Source: Inia geoffrensis
Taxonomy: Eukaryota > Chordata > Mammalia > Artiodactyla > Iniidae
Assembly: GCA_036417435.1 (NCBI GenBank)
Contig: CM070903.1
Location: forward strand, 57,078,001-57,142,000
Length of the DNA stretch: 64,000 bases
Reading direction: 5' to 3'
This document shows, piece by piece, positions 1-14,032 of the stretch (the stretch's first letter is position 1; the number at the start of each line of letters is the position of its first letter). Made by a program: the position numbers and the translations under genes. A model generated the notes under the pieces. It was not told the DNA's origin and ran no database searches. It saw nothing but the letters and a program-made list of their open reading frames with translations.

Positions 1-337
1 ACAGGAGAGGAGACTAGAAGCCGACACCTAACTCTGTCATAAACTATCATACCTCCCATCTATTCTTCCAAGGGCCCATTCACTTTTCCTAAAAATCACT
101 TACTCTCCCCTCAGAGGCCTACATCTCCCCTCCCTCTTCCCTATTAAGATGATATTTAAGCCTAAATTCTAAGCCACTTATTTGAGTTACTCATTTGTTT
201 GTGGATAGCTCCTATGTATACATGAGGTATATAAGTTAATAAACTTGTTTGTTTTTATCTTTTTAATCTATCTTTTATTATTGGAGTCTCAGCCAAGAAC
301 TCAGAAAGGTAGAGGGAAAATTTTTTCCTCCCCTACA
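1..337 (+). repeat. 3' part of an LTR (window-truncated)
   Basis: An AATAAA-containing stretch near 240 is followed by a T-rich run and an ending of ...CCCTACA, after which L1 sequence begins at once. This is the usual look of the R-U5 end of a mammalian ERV LTR. The 5' end lies outside the window, so a target-site duplication cannot be tested. Confidence 0.5.
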
Positions 338-1585
338 ATATTAAAATTAATTATGAATCTACATTTAAAAATGCTAACCTAAGAATGTTCATACAAATCA
401 ATAGAACAAAATAGAAAGCCCAAATATAGACTCAAATACACAGACGTATCTAGGATATGATAAAGGTAGCATTTCAATTCCTAGTGGAAAAGGTGAGCCC
501 ATAGCTCACACCTTATACCATATATAATTCCAAGTGGATAAAAGACTTAAATATTTAAAATGAAACTCTAAAAGTAACCAGAAAAACTCACAAAAATTTG
601 TCTATTTGTGTGTGCATATATAAAAAATCTAGGAATGGGGAAAATTTTTCTAAGTATGACACAAAATCCAGAAATCATTCAGAAAAAAAAATTGATAAAA
701 TGAACTACATAAAAACAAAAAGGCAAACAAAACAAAAAGCCCAAACAACCCGCTGGAAAAAATGGACAACATATATGAACAAATAGTTTAAGCTGAAATA
801 AAAAAGACTATTTAATTTATGAAAAAATACTCAATCTCAATATTAATCAAGAAATTAAAACTATACAGTTAATCTCCCATGCAGAAAATTCCAAATAATG
901 TATTTTGATATTCCTTCCTCAAGGAGGTGGAGCACAATTCCCCATTCCTTAAGGATGGGCTATACATAGTGACTTCTCTCAAAGAGTACAGTTTAGAAAG
1001 GAGTCAGGGGAAACCTAAACTTACGGTGGAGAGATCTTACAAACATTAGTTCAATCAGGTGACCAAGGTCAACCTCAATAGCAATATGGTGTTGATAGTA
1101 TGTACTCTTGATATGATATGATGAGAATAGCAATTTACCTCTGTGCTTTTCCTCCCCAAAAGGTCTTCAACCCCAGTCTAGTCATGAGAAAAACATCAGA
1201 CAAATTCAAATAGAGGGACATTTTAAACAAAACACCTGACCAGTATTCCTCAAAACTGTCAAGATCATCAAAAATAAGGAAAGTCTGAAAAACTGTCAGA
1301 GCCAAGAGAAGTCTGAGATATGACAATTAAATATGAAGTGGTACCCTGGATGGAATCCAGGAACAGAAAAAGGACTTTAGCAAAAACTAAGGATATCTGA
1401 ATAAAGTATGGAATTTAGTTAATAATAAGGTATCAACACTGCTTCATTAACTGTAATAAATGTACCATATTAATGTAAGATATTAATTAATAATAAGGGA
1501 AATTGGGCATGGGATATATGGAAACTCTACCTTCACAATTTTTTTCTGTAGATCTAAAACTGTAATAAAAAATAAAGTTTATTTT
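338..1585 (+). mobile_element. Old L1M fragment: ORF2 end and 3' UTR
   Basis: The first half reads as decayed L1 ORF2 C-terminal sequence. From about 960 it resembles an L1M 3' UTR, with the 'ggtgaccaaggtcaac' and 'ctgaataaagtatgga' signatures, ending in an AATAAA-rich tail near 1580. No frame is intact. Confidence 0.7.
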
Positions 1586-1609
1586 AAAGGAAAAAATTCT
1601 ATACAGATA

Positions 1610-2262
1610 TGCCATTTTCAGTTATTAGATTGGCAATGTTTAAAATTTGATTTTACACTCAGTTGGTGAGAGTGTAAAGAAACAGGCATTTTTATACATT
1701 GTGAGATGAGTAGAAGTATACATTTCTACTCCATGGAGGGCAATTTGGCAATACATTTTCAATTATTAATATCTCTACTTTTCCTTAGCAATTCCATTTC
1801 TAGGAATTTATCATTAAAAAAGACTCATGGGATTTTGCCATTTGAAGCAACACAGATGGATTTGGAGGGTATTATGCTAAGTGAAATACATCAGACAGAG
1901 AAAGACAAATACTGTATGATATCACTTACATGTGGGACATAAAAAATACCACAAACTAGTGAATATAACAAAAAAGAAGCAGACTCACAAATATAGAGAA
2001 TAAGTTAGTAGTTATCGGTGAGGAGAAGAAAGGGGGGAGGGGCAATATAGGGACCGGGGAGTAAGAGGTACAAACTATTATGTATAAATAAGCTACAAGG
2101 ATATATTGTACAACACAAGTAATATAGCAAATATTTATAATAACTATAAATGTAGTATAACCCTTAATAATTGTGAATCACTATATTGTACACCTGTAAT
2201 TTATATAATATTGTACATCAACTATATTTCAATAAGAGATCAATATTCAAAAAAAAGCAGTT
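1610..2262 (+). mobile_element. L1 3' end fragment
   Basis: Contains the L1 ORF2-end signature for 'gccatttgaagcaacacaga' and the 3' terminus 'catcaactatatttcaataa'. It is a degenerate second L1 downstream of the first. Confidence 0.75.
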
Positions 2263-2619
2263 CATTAAAAAAATTTCTCATCTTTAATTTTATTTTGATC
2301 TTCTCTCAGTTTTGTTATTTTATGTAATACTTTCTCTCCAAACATAACCCTAATGATGTTAATATTTATTTCTAATCCTCTTTCACCAATACTCTCATTT
2401 ATTTATTTCCTTTCTAACCCAAATTGTCTAGTATGTTTGTCAAAGATTTGAAAGCAAGCCTCTCCCTCCTTCTGAAACACGACTGTTATAATGCCTTTAA
2501 CATTCTACTCTTTTTCCTATAAAAGCTCAATATTTCAAATGCATTTATTTAATAATAATTTGTTAATTGCCAACTATGTGTTAGATTTAAGATAGGGTGA
2601 TATAAATACAGCCCCTGCC

Positions 2620-2790
2620 CTTGAGAAGTTTACTCTGGGGAACTACTGAGTTGTTAAATAGCAGTTATGATTTTGGAGTCAGGTCAACTTGATTCGAATT
2701 CTGGATTCTAAAAGTATTAGTTCTATTTCTGTAGGCAAATTATTGGCCTCCTTGAGTCTCAGTTTTCTGAATGACTCCTTTTCCTTCTTT
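2620..2790 (+). repeat. MIR-type SINE remnant
   Basis: The pattern 'tttggagtcaggtcaacttg' followed by 'ggcctccttgagtctcag' is the MIR core and 3' half. The rest of 2263-2910 shows nothing else. Confidence 0.6.
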
Positions 2791-2910
2791 GGGACTAGAT
2801 GTGACTTATTTAAAATGACATAATGATAGAAGATCCCTTCTAGTACTGACTCTTTTTGGCCCTTCTCTCTTTCTTTATAAAAGTTGGATTTCCATTCATA
2901 CTTTGTAGGT

Positions 2911-3124
2911 TTATTTATTTATTTATTGGTTGTGTTGGGTCTTTGTTGCTGTGCACGGGCTTTCTTTAGTTGTAGCTCATGAGCTCCAGAGCACAGGCTC
3001 AGTAATTGTGGCACACGGGCTTAGTTGCTCTGTGGCATGTGGGATCTTCCCAGACCAGGGCTCGAACCTACGTCCCCTGCTTTGGCAGGCAGATTCTTAA
3101 CCACTGCGCCACCAGGGAAGTCCC
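2911..3124 (-). mobile_element. CHR SINE, older long type
   Basis: The reverse-complement tRNA-like head ends at 'accaccagggaagtccc'. The flanks share CCATTCATAC, a likely target-site duplication. Confidence 0.85.
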
Positions 3125-3849
3125 ATTCATACGTCATATAATACCCATCTTCCCTACCATACTCTGAGCTATATAAGGGCAGGGACCACAACTATTTTTT
3201 TTCACCAGGGTTCAGTTAGCTCCTAACAGCACCGGCACAGAGTCCACTAATAGATATAAGCCATTCTTATTCTTTTTACCCTGGTTTCCAGGATTAAGCT
3301 TGAACAGACCCATTTACTCTGTCCCTTCCTACTTGAGTCAGGTGCTCTCCCTCATGTGTCCCATCTGTAATGTTGTCTTTCATTTGTCATATCCCCAACC
3401 ACAATGTCAGCATGGGCAGTGTTTCCAATCAGTTTAACCCATCAGAGACGAAAAGGATCTGGTTCCTTGAAGGATCATTCACACACACTGAATGAACAAA
3501 TATAAGACTAATTGCAATGTCTTTATTTTAGTGGCTTTTCAGGCCCTTACAAAGGTTCTTTTCAGATGGAGTTGTGTCACTCAGGCAACCATCTTCACTA
3601 TGGAGTCCTAATCACTATGATACTGTTTTTTAGGTCACAAAGATTAATTCAAATGATCTCTTCTATTCCTTCATATTAGATTACATGGTCTGAAAGTACA
3701 CCCCTCTTTCTCTAGTACCTAGAGGCAAACCTGAAATTGTAAATACAAATCAAGAGAAGTTTCTAGCTATACACACTGATTTTGAGGTCAAGAAAGATAG
3801 GGTCTTTGTGCAGTAAAATAAGAAAAAATAGAATGAATAGAACTTTTTT
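3125..3849. other. No gene or clear repeat seen
   Basis: Unique-looking sequence without a convincing open frame, splice-flanked exon or recognisable repeat. Confidence 0.5.
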
Positions 3850-4198
3850 AAAAAAATTAATTTATTTGTTTATTTTTGGCTGCATTTGGTCTTCATTGCT
3901 GTGCACAGGCATTCTCTAGTTGCAGCGAGTGGGGGCTACTCTTTGTTGTGGTGCACGGGCTTCTCATTGCTGTGGCTTGTCTTGTCGCAGAGCACGGACT
4001 CTAGGAACGCGGGCTTCAGTAGTTGTGGCACAAGGGCTCAGTAGTGTGGCTCACGGGCTGTAAAGCACAGGCTCAGTAGTTGTGGCACACAGGCTTAGTT
4101 GCTACGCGGCATGTGGGATCTTCCCGGACCAGGGATTGAACCCGTGTCCCCTGCATTGGCAGGCGGATTATTAACCACCGCGCCACCAGGGAAGTCCC
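3850..4198 (-). mobile_element. CHR SINE, older long type
   Basis: Full-length long form, including the repeated 'ctcagtagttgtggcaca' block. AATAGAACTTTT occurs on both sides as a target-site duplication. Confidence 0.85.
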
Positions 4199-4229
4199 AA
4201 TAGAACTTTTAATGAAGAAAGAATGACAG

Positions 4230-4435
4230 GGCTTCCCTGGTGGTGCAGTGGTTGAGAGTCCGCCTGCCGATGCAGGTAACACGGGTTCGTGCCCAGATCC
4301 GGGAAGATCCCACATGCCGCGGAGTGGCTAGGCCCGTGAGCCATGGCCGCTGAGCCTGCGCGTCCGGAGCCTTGCTCTGCAACGGGAGAGGCCACAACAG
4401 TGAGAGGCCCACGTACCGAAAAAAAAAAAAAAAAG
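4230..4435 (+). mobile_element. Young CHR SINE
   Basis: Complete copy with the Pol III A-box and B-box region at the start and an A-rich tail. It is flanked by the direct repeat AAGAAAGAATGACAG (about 4214-4228 and again after the tail). Confidence 0.92.
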
Positions 4436-4447
4436 AAAGAATGACAG

Positions 4448-5517
4448 ACTGAAATTGTAGAAAATAAATAACATATAGCCAGAGTAGGTTTTCTTTGGGT
4501 TACTAAATTAGACTCCTTAGTTATTTCACAAAGACTGATGATATGTTTTTTAATCCTGTGCTTGTCTCCCGGCAAGAAGTTTTTACACTAGCAGACAATC
4601 CATTCATGATGCTTTTAGAAGACAGACCTCGTATCACTTTGCCCCAAGTCTACTTTGCCCTGAGAGCACAACAAAGCACCCTACTGGGAAGGCTTCCAAG
4701 TGGCATTTGATCTTTCTGGTCTAGTCTCCCTGCTGGTTTGGGTTCCCTCTAAAATAGACTGATGATTGGAAACTATGTCATTACCCATCAATAGCCTGAG
4801 TTCAAGTTAGCCTCACCTTAGTCCTACAAAATATATTGCAGATCACACTCATACCTGTAGAGTTCTAACTGTAAGCAATAAATGTGTAAAAGATGAATAT
4901 AAGTGCTTACTTGGGACCACAGACTGTCCCTTCTCTACTCTTCTTTCATCCCCTCAGAGCAGAGGACAAATTATAGATAGCTAGGTTAAAAACATAGGTA
5001 TGAAATAGAAGCATTTGGAGAGAGTGCAATAACTAGAAGCCATTTGTTTCATTGCAGGATTAGATATAAATATTAATGGAAAAGAAGAGCAAAGTAGTTT
5101 GGAGACTGTGGCTGGGACAAAAGTAACAATGACATGGGCCAGCTTTTCTCCCACTTTGATCCTGAGGTGATCCTAGAGGTGGTGGGAATCCTGCTAGCTT
5201 GCTGAGGAGCAGAGCTACTGCCTTTCATGGTAGCATAAATTTACTCTGTGCAGACAGAAGAGAAGGAAGAATCTAGGAACTCCTTGTTCTAGAGTCCTTC
5301 CCTCTGGCAGATGCCATACCAACCCTGATCTTCCAGACACAAACCCGAGATAAAATTATGAAAGAAAGAAAGAAAGAGCTATTAAGGAAGAAATTTAACA
5401 ATATTTAATAAGAGACCTGGAAGAGGGAAAAAAATACAGAGCAGAAAATGTTTTGAAGAAGTAATGACTGAAAAAAAAGAAATAATGACTGAGAACTCCT
5501 CAGAAATAGAGAAAGTG
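4448..5517. other. No gene seen
   Basis: Mostly unique sequence with a short GAAA-rich run near 5361-5377. No supported coding exon on either strand. Confidence 0.5.
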
Positions 5518-5808
5518 GGGGCTTCCCTGGTGGCGCAGTGGTTGAGAGTCTGTCTGCCGATGCAGGGGACACAGGTTCGAGCCCTGGTCTGGGAAGATCC
5601 CACATGCCACGGAGCAACAGGGCCCGTAAGCCACAATTACTGAGCCTGCGCATCTGGAGCCTTGCTCCACAACAAGAGAGGCCGCGACAGTGAGAGGCCC
5701 GCGCACCGCGATGAAGAGTGGCCCCCGCTTGCCGCAACTAGAGAAAGCCCTCGCACAGAAACGAGACCCAACACAGCCATAAATTTAAAATAATTAATTT
5801 AAAAAAAA
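5518..5808 (+). mobile_element. CHR SINE, long type
   Basis: Head at 5518 and long body ending 'aacacagccataaatttaaa'. AGAAATAGAGAAAG is duplicated on both sides. Confidence 0.88.
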
Positions 5809-5867
5809 AGAAATAGAGAAAGCAATTGTTATGAGGAAAATTCTAGTTTTAAAAATATTGATCAGGG

Positions 5868-5940
5868 AATTCCCTGGCAGTCCAATGGTTAGGACTTGGC
5901 ACTTTCACTACCATGGCCAGGTTCAATTCCTGGTAAAAGA
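5868..5940 (+). mobile_element. CHR-2-like SINE head fragment
   Basis: 'ggaattccctggcagtccaa' through 'ggttcaattcctgg' is the tRNA-like head only. The 3' half is missing. Confidence 0.75.
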
Positions 5941-6019
5941 GATGATGTTGGCCCAGCAGAGAAAGGAATGGAGTTTGTGCATGCCCAGGTTATAAAAATA
6001 TAATAATAATAATAATGAT

Positions 6020-6910
6020 AATATTGATCAGGAAACAGAAGGACTGAATATAAATGAGCCAATAATTTAACTCAAGGAAAATTACAACTCAAGCTACAAA
6101 AAGAACCATTGAATAGAGTCAAAGAACCATACAGGAAGGAAAAAATAAAGATAATAACAGAAATTAAGGAAACAAAAAATAAAACAGCAAGTCAGAGAGT
6201 GATCAAAACCAGAAATCAGCTATAGTGGACTTGGACGTGAGTTGCCCAGATTCCCCTTCAGTGAAAGACAGTGTTGTCAAGAGACAGTCTCCAGCTGTCA
6301 GCCCCTGGAAGAGCCCCTTAGCTGCAGACAAATGCCCTTGCCCAAGGTCATACCTTCCCTGTGCAGCCCATAACCAGTGACTGCTTTGGCTAGGGTATAA
6401 GGCAGAAACATTTAACTTAAGGTGGGCCAACCCTGACATTTTAGCTCCAGAACTGCCCCTAGAGGTCAGTCAAGACTTTGATTCCTGCTTGCATCACTTT
6501 CTGATTTCTCCCTCTCCCCAATCCCACTTTCTTCCCTTTCCTTCTATCGGTGTTGGTCCTAAGGTGCTCCCCAATATCCTGTACCCTAACCTCTGTCTCA
6601 GAGTCTGCTTCCTGAAGAACCCTACCTGGGCACTGGTCTTTGGAAAGATTAATAACATGAATAAATCTCTACCAAGACTGAATAAGAAAACGAGAAAAAT
6701 CAAATAAACAAAATATACAATCTAAAAGAGAAATTAACTACTGACAGAGCAGACAAAAAAATATGAAAACCTGCAAGAAACAAAGTTCTGCAAAAACATA
6801 AGATGAAATAACTAGCATAAAAATAAATAGAAAACTTGAATAAACCAATAATGATGTAAGAAATTGAAATGATCACCTACTTCCCTCAATACAAATCCTG
6901 CCTAGATGTT
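6020..6910 (+). mobile_element. Broken old L1 ORF2 with an inserted repeat
   Basis: 6020-6200 and 6640-6910 read as decayed L1 ORF2, the latter including an in-frame KINNMNKSLPRLNKKTRK-like run. The intervening roughly 440 bp differ in composition and look like a separate, unidentified old insertion. Confidence 0.5.
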
Positions 6911-8344
6911 TTTACATGTGAATACCACAAGCTTTCAAGTACTAAAGAAATCCGTGGTTATACAACTTCTTCCAAAAAACAGAAAGGAGATAACATTTCC
7001 AAACTCTGTTAATGCAACCAGTATAATCTATATTATAAAGCCAGGTAGGTTGGTATGTAAAAAATATGATCAAGCTAATCACTCATGTAATGCAACAATT
7101 TTAAATAAAATATGAGCTAATCGAATCCAAGTGTCTTTTAATGCATTATAATAATATTAATTGGTTACAGCACATAATCAAAAGTTAAATACGAAAACTT
7201 TTTAATTTAAAAATAAATTTTTTAAACATTTTTAATCCATGAGGCCATAATGGTACTCAAAAAGGAAAGAGGAAAAGGAAAGTTCTTCTTTACAGTAGAA
7301 TGTCAGCTAAAAATTGAATAAAGACTGATAAGATTTTGCAACCTTCAGTGTAATAATTGATTCAGACATGGATGGCCACTGGTTGCTAAAATTCATTAGG
7401 TGAAGATTTGTTGGGAAGACATGAGATAGTCACACAATGTCAAAGTATCACCTTAAAGAGTAGTTACAAATTCCAAAGTGAAATCTGCATCTAGACCTTG
7501 GAGAAATCTGGTGGTCATCACTTTAATAAAGTGATAACATTTTTAATGTAATGATGAGACAACCTGAATTGTGTATCTTCTCACACAATGGAATATAAAA
7601 TCCTCAATCTCATGCGTGAAGTATTCTTGCCAAAAACGTTTTATCTGAATCTAATCAAGCTTCCAGTCTTAATTTCTAATTTACAGGAAATATAGAAAAT
7701 TAATCAAAGAACACTATAAGGAGACAACCAACCAGAATGTGGTATATTGTACAAGAAAACTGACCTTTTCTCTTCAAAGGGTCAGTATTATTTAAAAAAA
7801 AAAAAAAAGATCTTTTTTCGTTAAAAGGAACTAAAAAGATATTACAATCAAATAGGATGCCTAAGACTCTATTGAATCCTGGATTTTTCAAAGAAAACTA
7901 CAAATCATATTTTGGGGACAATTAAGCATATATGAATATGAACTAGATATTAAATGCTATTATGGAATGGCTGTATATTTCTTAGGTTTTATAATGATAC
8001 TGTGATTACATAAAAGAATGTCCTTATTCTTAGAAGATGCATGCTGAGGTATCTAGGGACCAAGAATGTGTCTGCTTACTCTTGTGTCTGCTTATCTGGC
8101 AGGGTAACCAATCAACAACAAATAGAAAAAGAGGTTTATCAAATATGGCCAAAATGTTAACAAATGGTAAATTATTTCTATTCTTTCAACTTTTCTTCAG
8201 TGCAAAATTTTTCAAATAAAACATATAAAATATAATCATAAAATGAATCATGATAAAACATGATTTTAGCAGTATAAAAAACACAAGTGTGTTTCTACAT
8301 TAGAAACTGATCAGTTTTATTTTACCACACTAATTAACTAAGGG
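6911..8344. other. AT-rich, no gene seen
   Basis: AT-rich sequence with scattered short frames and no splice-flanked or family-like coding segment. Confidence 0.5.
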
Positions 8345-8589
8345 GGGAAAGTAATTTCTTTCAGCAATGTTTTATGGTTTTCTGTGTGCAAGTCTTGTAC
8401 CTTCTTAGTTAAGGTTATTCTTTAGTATTTTATGCTATTTTTGATGCTATTGTAAATGGAATCATTTTCTTAATTTCCTTTTCAGATCATCACTGCTAGT
8501 ATAAAGAAATACAACTGATTTTTGTGTTGATTTTTATATTCTGCAAATATAATTAGCTCTAATAATTTTGGGGGAGGGGGTTGGTTTCG

Positions 8590-8704
8590 GTTTTTTTGGC
8601 CGCACCACACGGCCTGTGGGATCTTAGTTCCCCAACCAGGGATCGAACCCATGCCCCTACCGTGGAAGTGTGGAGTCTTAACCACTGGACCACCAGGGAA
8701 ATCC
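8590..8704 (-). mobile_element. CHR-2-like SINE inside L1
   Basis: Flanked by the duplicated target ATAATTAGCTCTAATA, so it landed in the L1 after that element had inserted. Confidence 0.88.
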
Positions 8705-10009
8705 TATAATTAGCTCTAATAGTTTTTTGATGGATGATTTAGAGTTTTCTATATGTAACATCATGTCATGTGTGTATAGACATAACTTTATTTCTGCCTT
8801 TTGAAGTAAGATTATGTTTATTTCTTTTTTTCTTGCCTAACTTCTCCAGCTAGAACCTCTAGTACCATGTTGAAAAGAAGTGGTAAAAATGGGTATTCTT
8901 GCCTTGTTCCTGACTTTAGGGGGAAAACTTTCAGCTTTTCACCACTGAGAATGATGTTAGTTGTGGGATTTACATATATGACCTTTAGCATGTTGAGGAA
9001 GTTCCCTTCTACTCCTCGATTATTCAATGTTTTCATCATGAAATGGTGTTAGATTTTCTTAAATGTTTCTTCTGAAACAATTATATGTTTTTTTCCTTCT
9101 TTCTATTAATGGGTATATTACACTGATTTTCATGTTGAACCACCCTTGTGTCACAGGGATAAATCCCACTTGGCAATAGTGTATAATTCTTTTGTCATTG
9201 AATTCGGGTTCTTTTTAGTATTTCTGTTCAGGATTTTGGTATCTATATTCACAAGGTACATTGGTCTACTGTTTTCTTATAGTGTCTTTGGTTCTGGTAT
9301 GAGGGTAATGCTTGCCTCCTAGAACAAGTTAGAAAGAGTTTGAGAAAGACTGGTATTAATTCTTCTTTAAATGTTGGATAGAATTCAGCAGTGAAGCCAT
9401 CTGGTCCTGAGCTTTTCTTTGTTGGGAGGTTTTGATTACTGATTCAGTCTCCTTGTTATTGATTTATTCTGTTTTTCTTGAGTTGGTTTTGGTATTTTAT
9501 GGGTTTCTATGAATTTTTCCATTTCATCCAACTTATACGATTTCTTGGTATATAGCTATTCACAATATTTTCTTAATTATCCTTTTTATTTATGTAAAAT
9601 TGACAATGCCCACCTTTCATTTCCAATTTTAGTATTTGAGTTTGTTTTGTTTTGTTTTTTAATCTAGCTAAAGGTTTCTCAATTTTCTTGATATTTTCAA
9701 AGAACTTCTGGTTTCATGAATTCCATTGTTTTTCTATTATTGACTTCATTTATATCTGCTCTAACCCTTATTATTTCCTCCATCTCCTAACTTTAGGTTT
9801 AGTTCTTTTTCTGGTTTATTAAGGTATACAGCTAGGTTACTGATTTGAGATCTTTCTTCTTTTTAAATGCAGACACTTACTGTAAAAATTTACCCATGAG
9901 CACTGCTTTCACTACATCCATGAGTTTTGGTATTTTCATTCTCATTAATCTCTAAGTATTTTCTAATTTCCCTTGTGATTTATTCTTTGATCCATTGGTT
10001 ATTTTTTTT

Positions 10010-10427
10010 TTAAGATTTATTTATTATTTATTTATTATTTATTTATTTTTTGGCTGCATCGGGTCTTAGTTGTGGCACGCAGGATCTTCGTTGAGGCTTG
10101 AGGGATCTTTAATTGAGGCACGCGGGCTTCTCTCTCATTGCGGTGCGCAGGTGTCTCTCTAGCTGTGGTGTGTGGGTTTTCTCTCTCTAGTTGTGGAGTG
10201 CAGGCTCCAGGACATGTGGGCTCTGTAGCTGTGGCACATGGGTTCCAGAGCATGTGGGCTCTGTAGTTTGTGCCATGCAGGCTCTCTAGTTAAGGCACAT
10301 GAGCTCAGTAGTTTTGGCACATGGGCTTAGTTTCCCTGTGGCTTGTGGAATCTTAGTTCCCTGACCAGGGATCGAATCCCCTGCATTGTAAAGCAGACGC
10401 TTTACCACTGGACCACCAGGGAAGTCC
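10010..10427 (-). mobile_element. Long CHR SINE inside L1
   Basis: About 415 bp with extra copies of the 'ctgtagctgtggcaca' block. The L1 target TATTGGTTATTTT appears on both sides. Confidence 0.85.
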
Positions 10428-12624
10428 CTCTATTGGTTATTTTAAATTGTGTTGTTTAATTTCCACATAGATGTGAGTTTTCTAGCTTTCCTTCTGTTAT
10501 TTCTTCTTATATTATTGATTTCATTTATATTTGCTCTATTTCCTTCTATTATTGATTCTATTGATTTCTTCATTCCATTTTGATCAGAAAAAATATGCTG
10601 CATGATTCCAATTTTTTAAAACTTACTGAGACTTGTTTTGTGGACTAATATATTGTCTATCCTGGAAAATGTTTCAGGTATACCATAAAAGAATGTGTAT
10701 TCTGTTGTTTTGGGGTATTATACAGCTATCTGTTAGGTCTAATTGGTTTATGGTATTATTTAAGTTTCCTATTTCCTTATTGAACTTCTGTATTCTATAT
10801 ATTATGGAAAGTGGGGTATTGAAATTTCCAAATATTGTGGAACTGTCTATTTATTCTTTCAATTCTGTTTGAGTCATATGTTTCTGGGCTTGTGTTTGGT
10901 ACAGATATAACTGTTATATCTTCTTGATGAACTGACCCTTCCATTAATATATGATTACTTATTGTCTCTTGGAAGTTCAGATATACAGTTTTTACTTTCT
11001 ATATTTCTTTTTTGAATATAATGAGCATGTAATCATTTTATAATAGAAAAAAAAAAGAGTAAGGTAAAGGGAGTAATATCTTCTCACTCAGAATGTAGGA
11101 CCCCATAGTGGGAAAATACCTCAATATAATAAAGGCCAAATATGACAAACCCACAGCTAACATCATACTCAACAGTGAAAACCTGAAAGCATTTCCTCTA
11201 AGATCAGGAACAAGAATATCCACTCTCACCACTTTTATTCAACATAGTTTTGGAAGTCCTTGCCATGGCAACCAGAGAAGAAAAAGAAATAAAAGAAATT
11301 CAAACTGGAAAAGAAGAAGTAAAACTGTCACTCTTTGCAGATAACATGATGCTATACATAGAAAATCCTAAAGACACTACCAGAAAACTACTAGAGCTCA
11401 TCAATGAATTCGGTAAAGTTGCAGGATACAAAATTAATATACAGAAATCTATTGCATTTCTATATACTAACAATGAACTATCAGAAAGAGAAATTAAGGA
11501 AACAATCCCACTTACCATCACATCAAAAAGAATAAAAATATCTAGGAATAAACATTCCTAAGGAGGTAAAAGACCTGTACCCCCAAAACTATAAGACACT
11601 GAGGAAAGAAATTGAAGACAACACAAGCAGATGGAAAGAGATACCATGTTCTTGGATTGAAAGAATCAATATCATTAAAATGACCATACTACCCAAGGCA
11701 ATCTACAGATTCAATGCATTCCCTATCAAATTACCAATGGCATTTTTCATAGAACTAGAACAAAAAATTTTGAAATTTTTATGGAAACACAAAAGACCCT
11801 GAACAGACAAAACCACCTGAGAAAGAAGAACATAGCTGGAGAATTCCCTGACTTCAGACTACACTACAATGCTATAGTAATCTAAACAGTATGGTACTGG
11901 CACAAAAGCAGACACATAGATCAATGGAACAGGATAGGAAGCCCAGAAATAAACCCACACACTTATGGTCAATTAATCTATGACAAAAGTGGCAAAAATA
12001 TACAATGGAGAAAAGACAGCCTCCTCAACAAGTGGTGCTGGAAAAGCTGGACAGCTACATGTAAACAAATAAAATTAAAACATCTTCTAACACCATATAG
12101 AAAAATAAACTCAAAGTGGATTAAAGACCTAAATGTAAGAAAAGATACTATAAAAATCTTAGAAGAAAACATAGGTAGAACACTCTTTGACATAAATCAC
12201 AGCAATATTTAATTGCCTCCATCTCTTAGAGTAATGGAAACAAAAGCAAAAAAAAAAGGGTGGGGGGGAACCTAATTAAACTTAAAAGCTTTTGCACAAC
12301 AAAGGAAACCATAAACAAAACTAAAGGACAAGCTACAGAATGGGAGAAAATATTTGCAAATGATGGGACCGGCAAGAAATTAATTTCTAAAATATACAAA
12401 CAGTTAATACACCTCAATATCAAAAAAACAAACAACCCAATCAAAAAAATGAGCAGAGCAGAAGACCTAAGCAGACACTTTTCCAAAGAAGACACACAGA
12501 TGGCCAAAAGGCACATGAAAAGATGCTCAACATCACTAATTATTAGAGAGATACAAATTAAAACTACAATGAGGTGCCAACTTACACTGGTCAGAATGAC
12601 CATCAGCAAAAAGTATACAAATAT

Positions 12625-12742
12625 GGAATTCCCTGGTGATCCAGTGGTTAGGACTCGGCGATTTCATTACCGGGGCCAGGGTTCAATCCCTGCTCAGGGA
12701 ACTAAGATCCCACAAGCTGCACGGCATGGAAAAAAAAAAAAA
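12625..12742 (+). mobile_element. CHR-2-like SINE inside L1
   Basis: Duplicated target AAAAAGTATACAAATA / AAAAAAGTTTACAAATA. It interrupts the L1 ORF2 C-terminus. Confidence 0.88.
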
Positions 12743-13077
12743 GTTTACAAATAATAAATGCTGGAGAGGGTATGGAGAAAAGGGAACCCTCCTACACTGT
12801 TGCTGGGAATGTAAATGGCTACAACCACTATGGAGGACAGTATGGAGGTTCCTTACAAAACTAAAAATAGAGTTGCCATGTGATCCAACAAACCTACTCC
12901 CAGGCATATATCCGGAAAAGACACAAACTCTAGTTGGAAAAGATACACACACCCCAGTGTTCACAGCAGCACTATTTACAATAGCCAAGATGTGGAAGCA
13001 ACCTAAATGTCCACCGACAGATTAACAGATAAAGAAAATGTGGCATATATATAATATACATATCTATTATATATATA

Positions 13078-13080
<3 letters not shown>

Positions 13081-13110
<30 letters not shown>
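13081..13110. repeat. (CA)n microsatellite
   Basis: Fifteen CA units within the L1, next to a short AT-rich run. Confidence 0.95.
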
Positions 13111-13112
<2 letters not shown>

Positions 13113-13304
13113 GGAATATTACTCAATCGTAAAAAAGAAATAATGCTATTTGCAGGAACATGGATGGACCTAGAGATTATCATACTAAATGAAGTATATT
13201 AGACAAAGACAACTATCATATCACTTGTATGTGGCATCTAAAAAAATGACACAAATGAACTTATTTACAAAACAGAAATAGACTCACAGACATAGAAAAC
13301 AAAC

Positions 13305-13762
<458 letters not shown>

Positions 13763-14032
13763 AGAAAATAAACTTATGGTTACCAAAGGGGAAGCGGGGG
13801 AGGGATAAATTGGGAATTGGGGATTAACAATTACACACTACTATATATAAAATACATAAACAACAAGGACCTACTGTATAGCACAGGGAACTATATTTAA
13901 TATCTTATAAAAATGTACAGTGGAAAAGAATCTGAAAAAGTATATGCATGTATATGTATACCTATAACTGAATCACTTTGCTGTATACCTGAAATACTAT
14001 AAATCAACTATACTTTAAAAAAAAAAAGGAGG

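Larger units (their letters stand above)
8345..11035 (-). mobile_element. L1 ORF2 segment, antisense
   Basis: The plus strand is the complement of L1 ORF2. Low coordinates correspond to the downstream ORF2 region (complement of 'aaggaggtaaaagacttgta'-type sequence); higher coordinates run back toward the endonuclease/RT region. Around 8870-9000 the minus strand encodes an L1-like NIILSGEKLKVFPLKSGTRQ. Many stops; dead. Two SINEs interrupt it. Confidence 0.8.

Noticed and set aside
12226..13025. Long frames on both strands between 11.1 and 13.0 kb and between 24.5 and 25.7 kb
   Set aside because: They are broken L1 ORF2 pieces and their reverse-strand shadows, without an intact reverse transcriptase.
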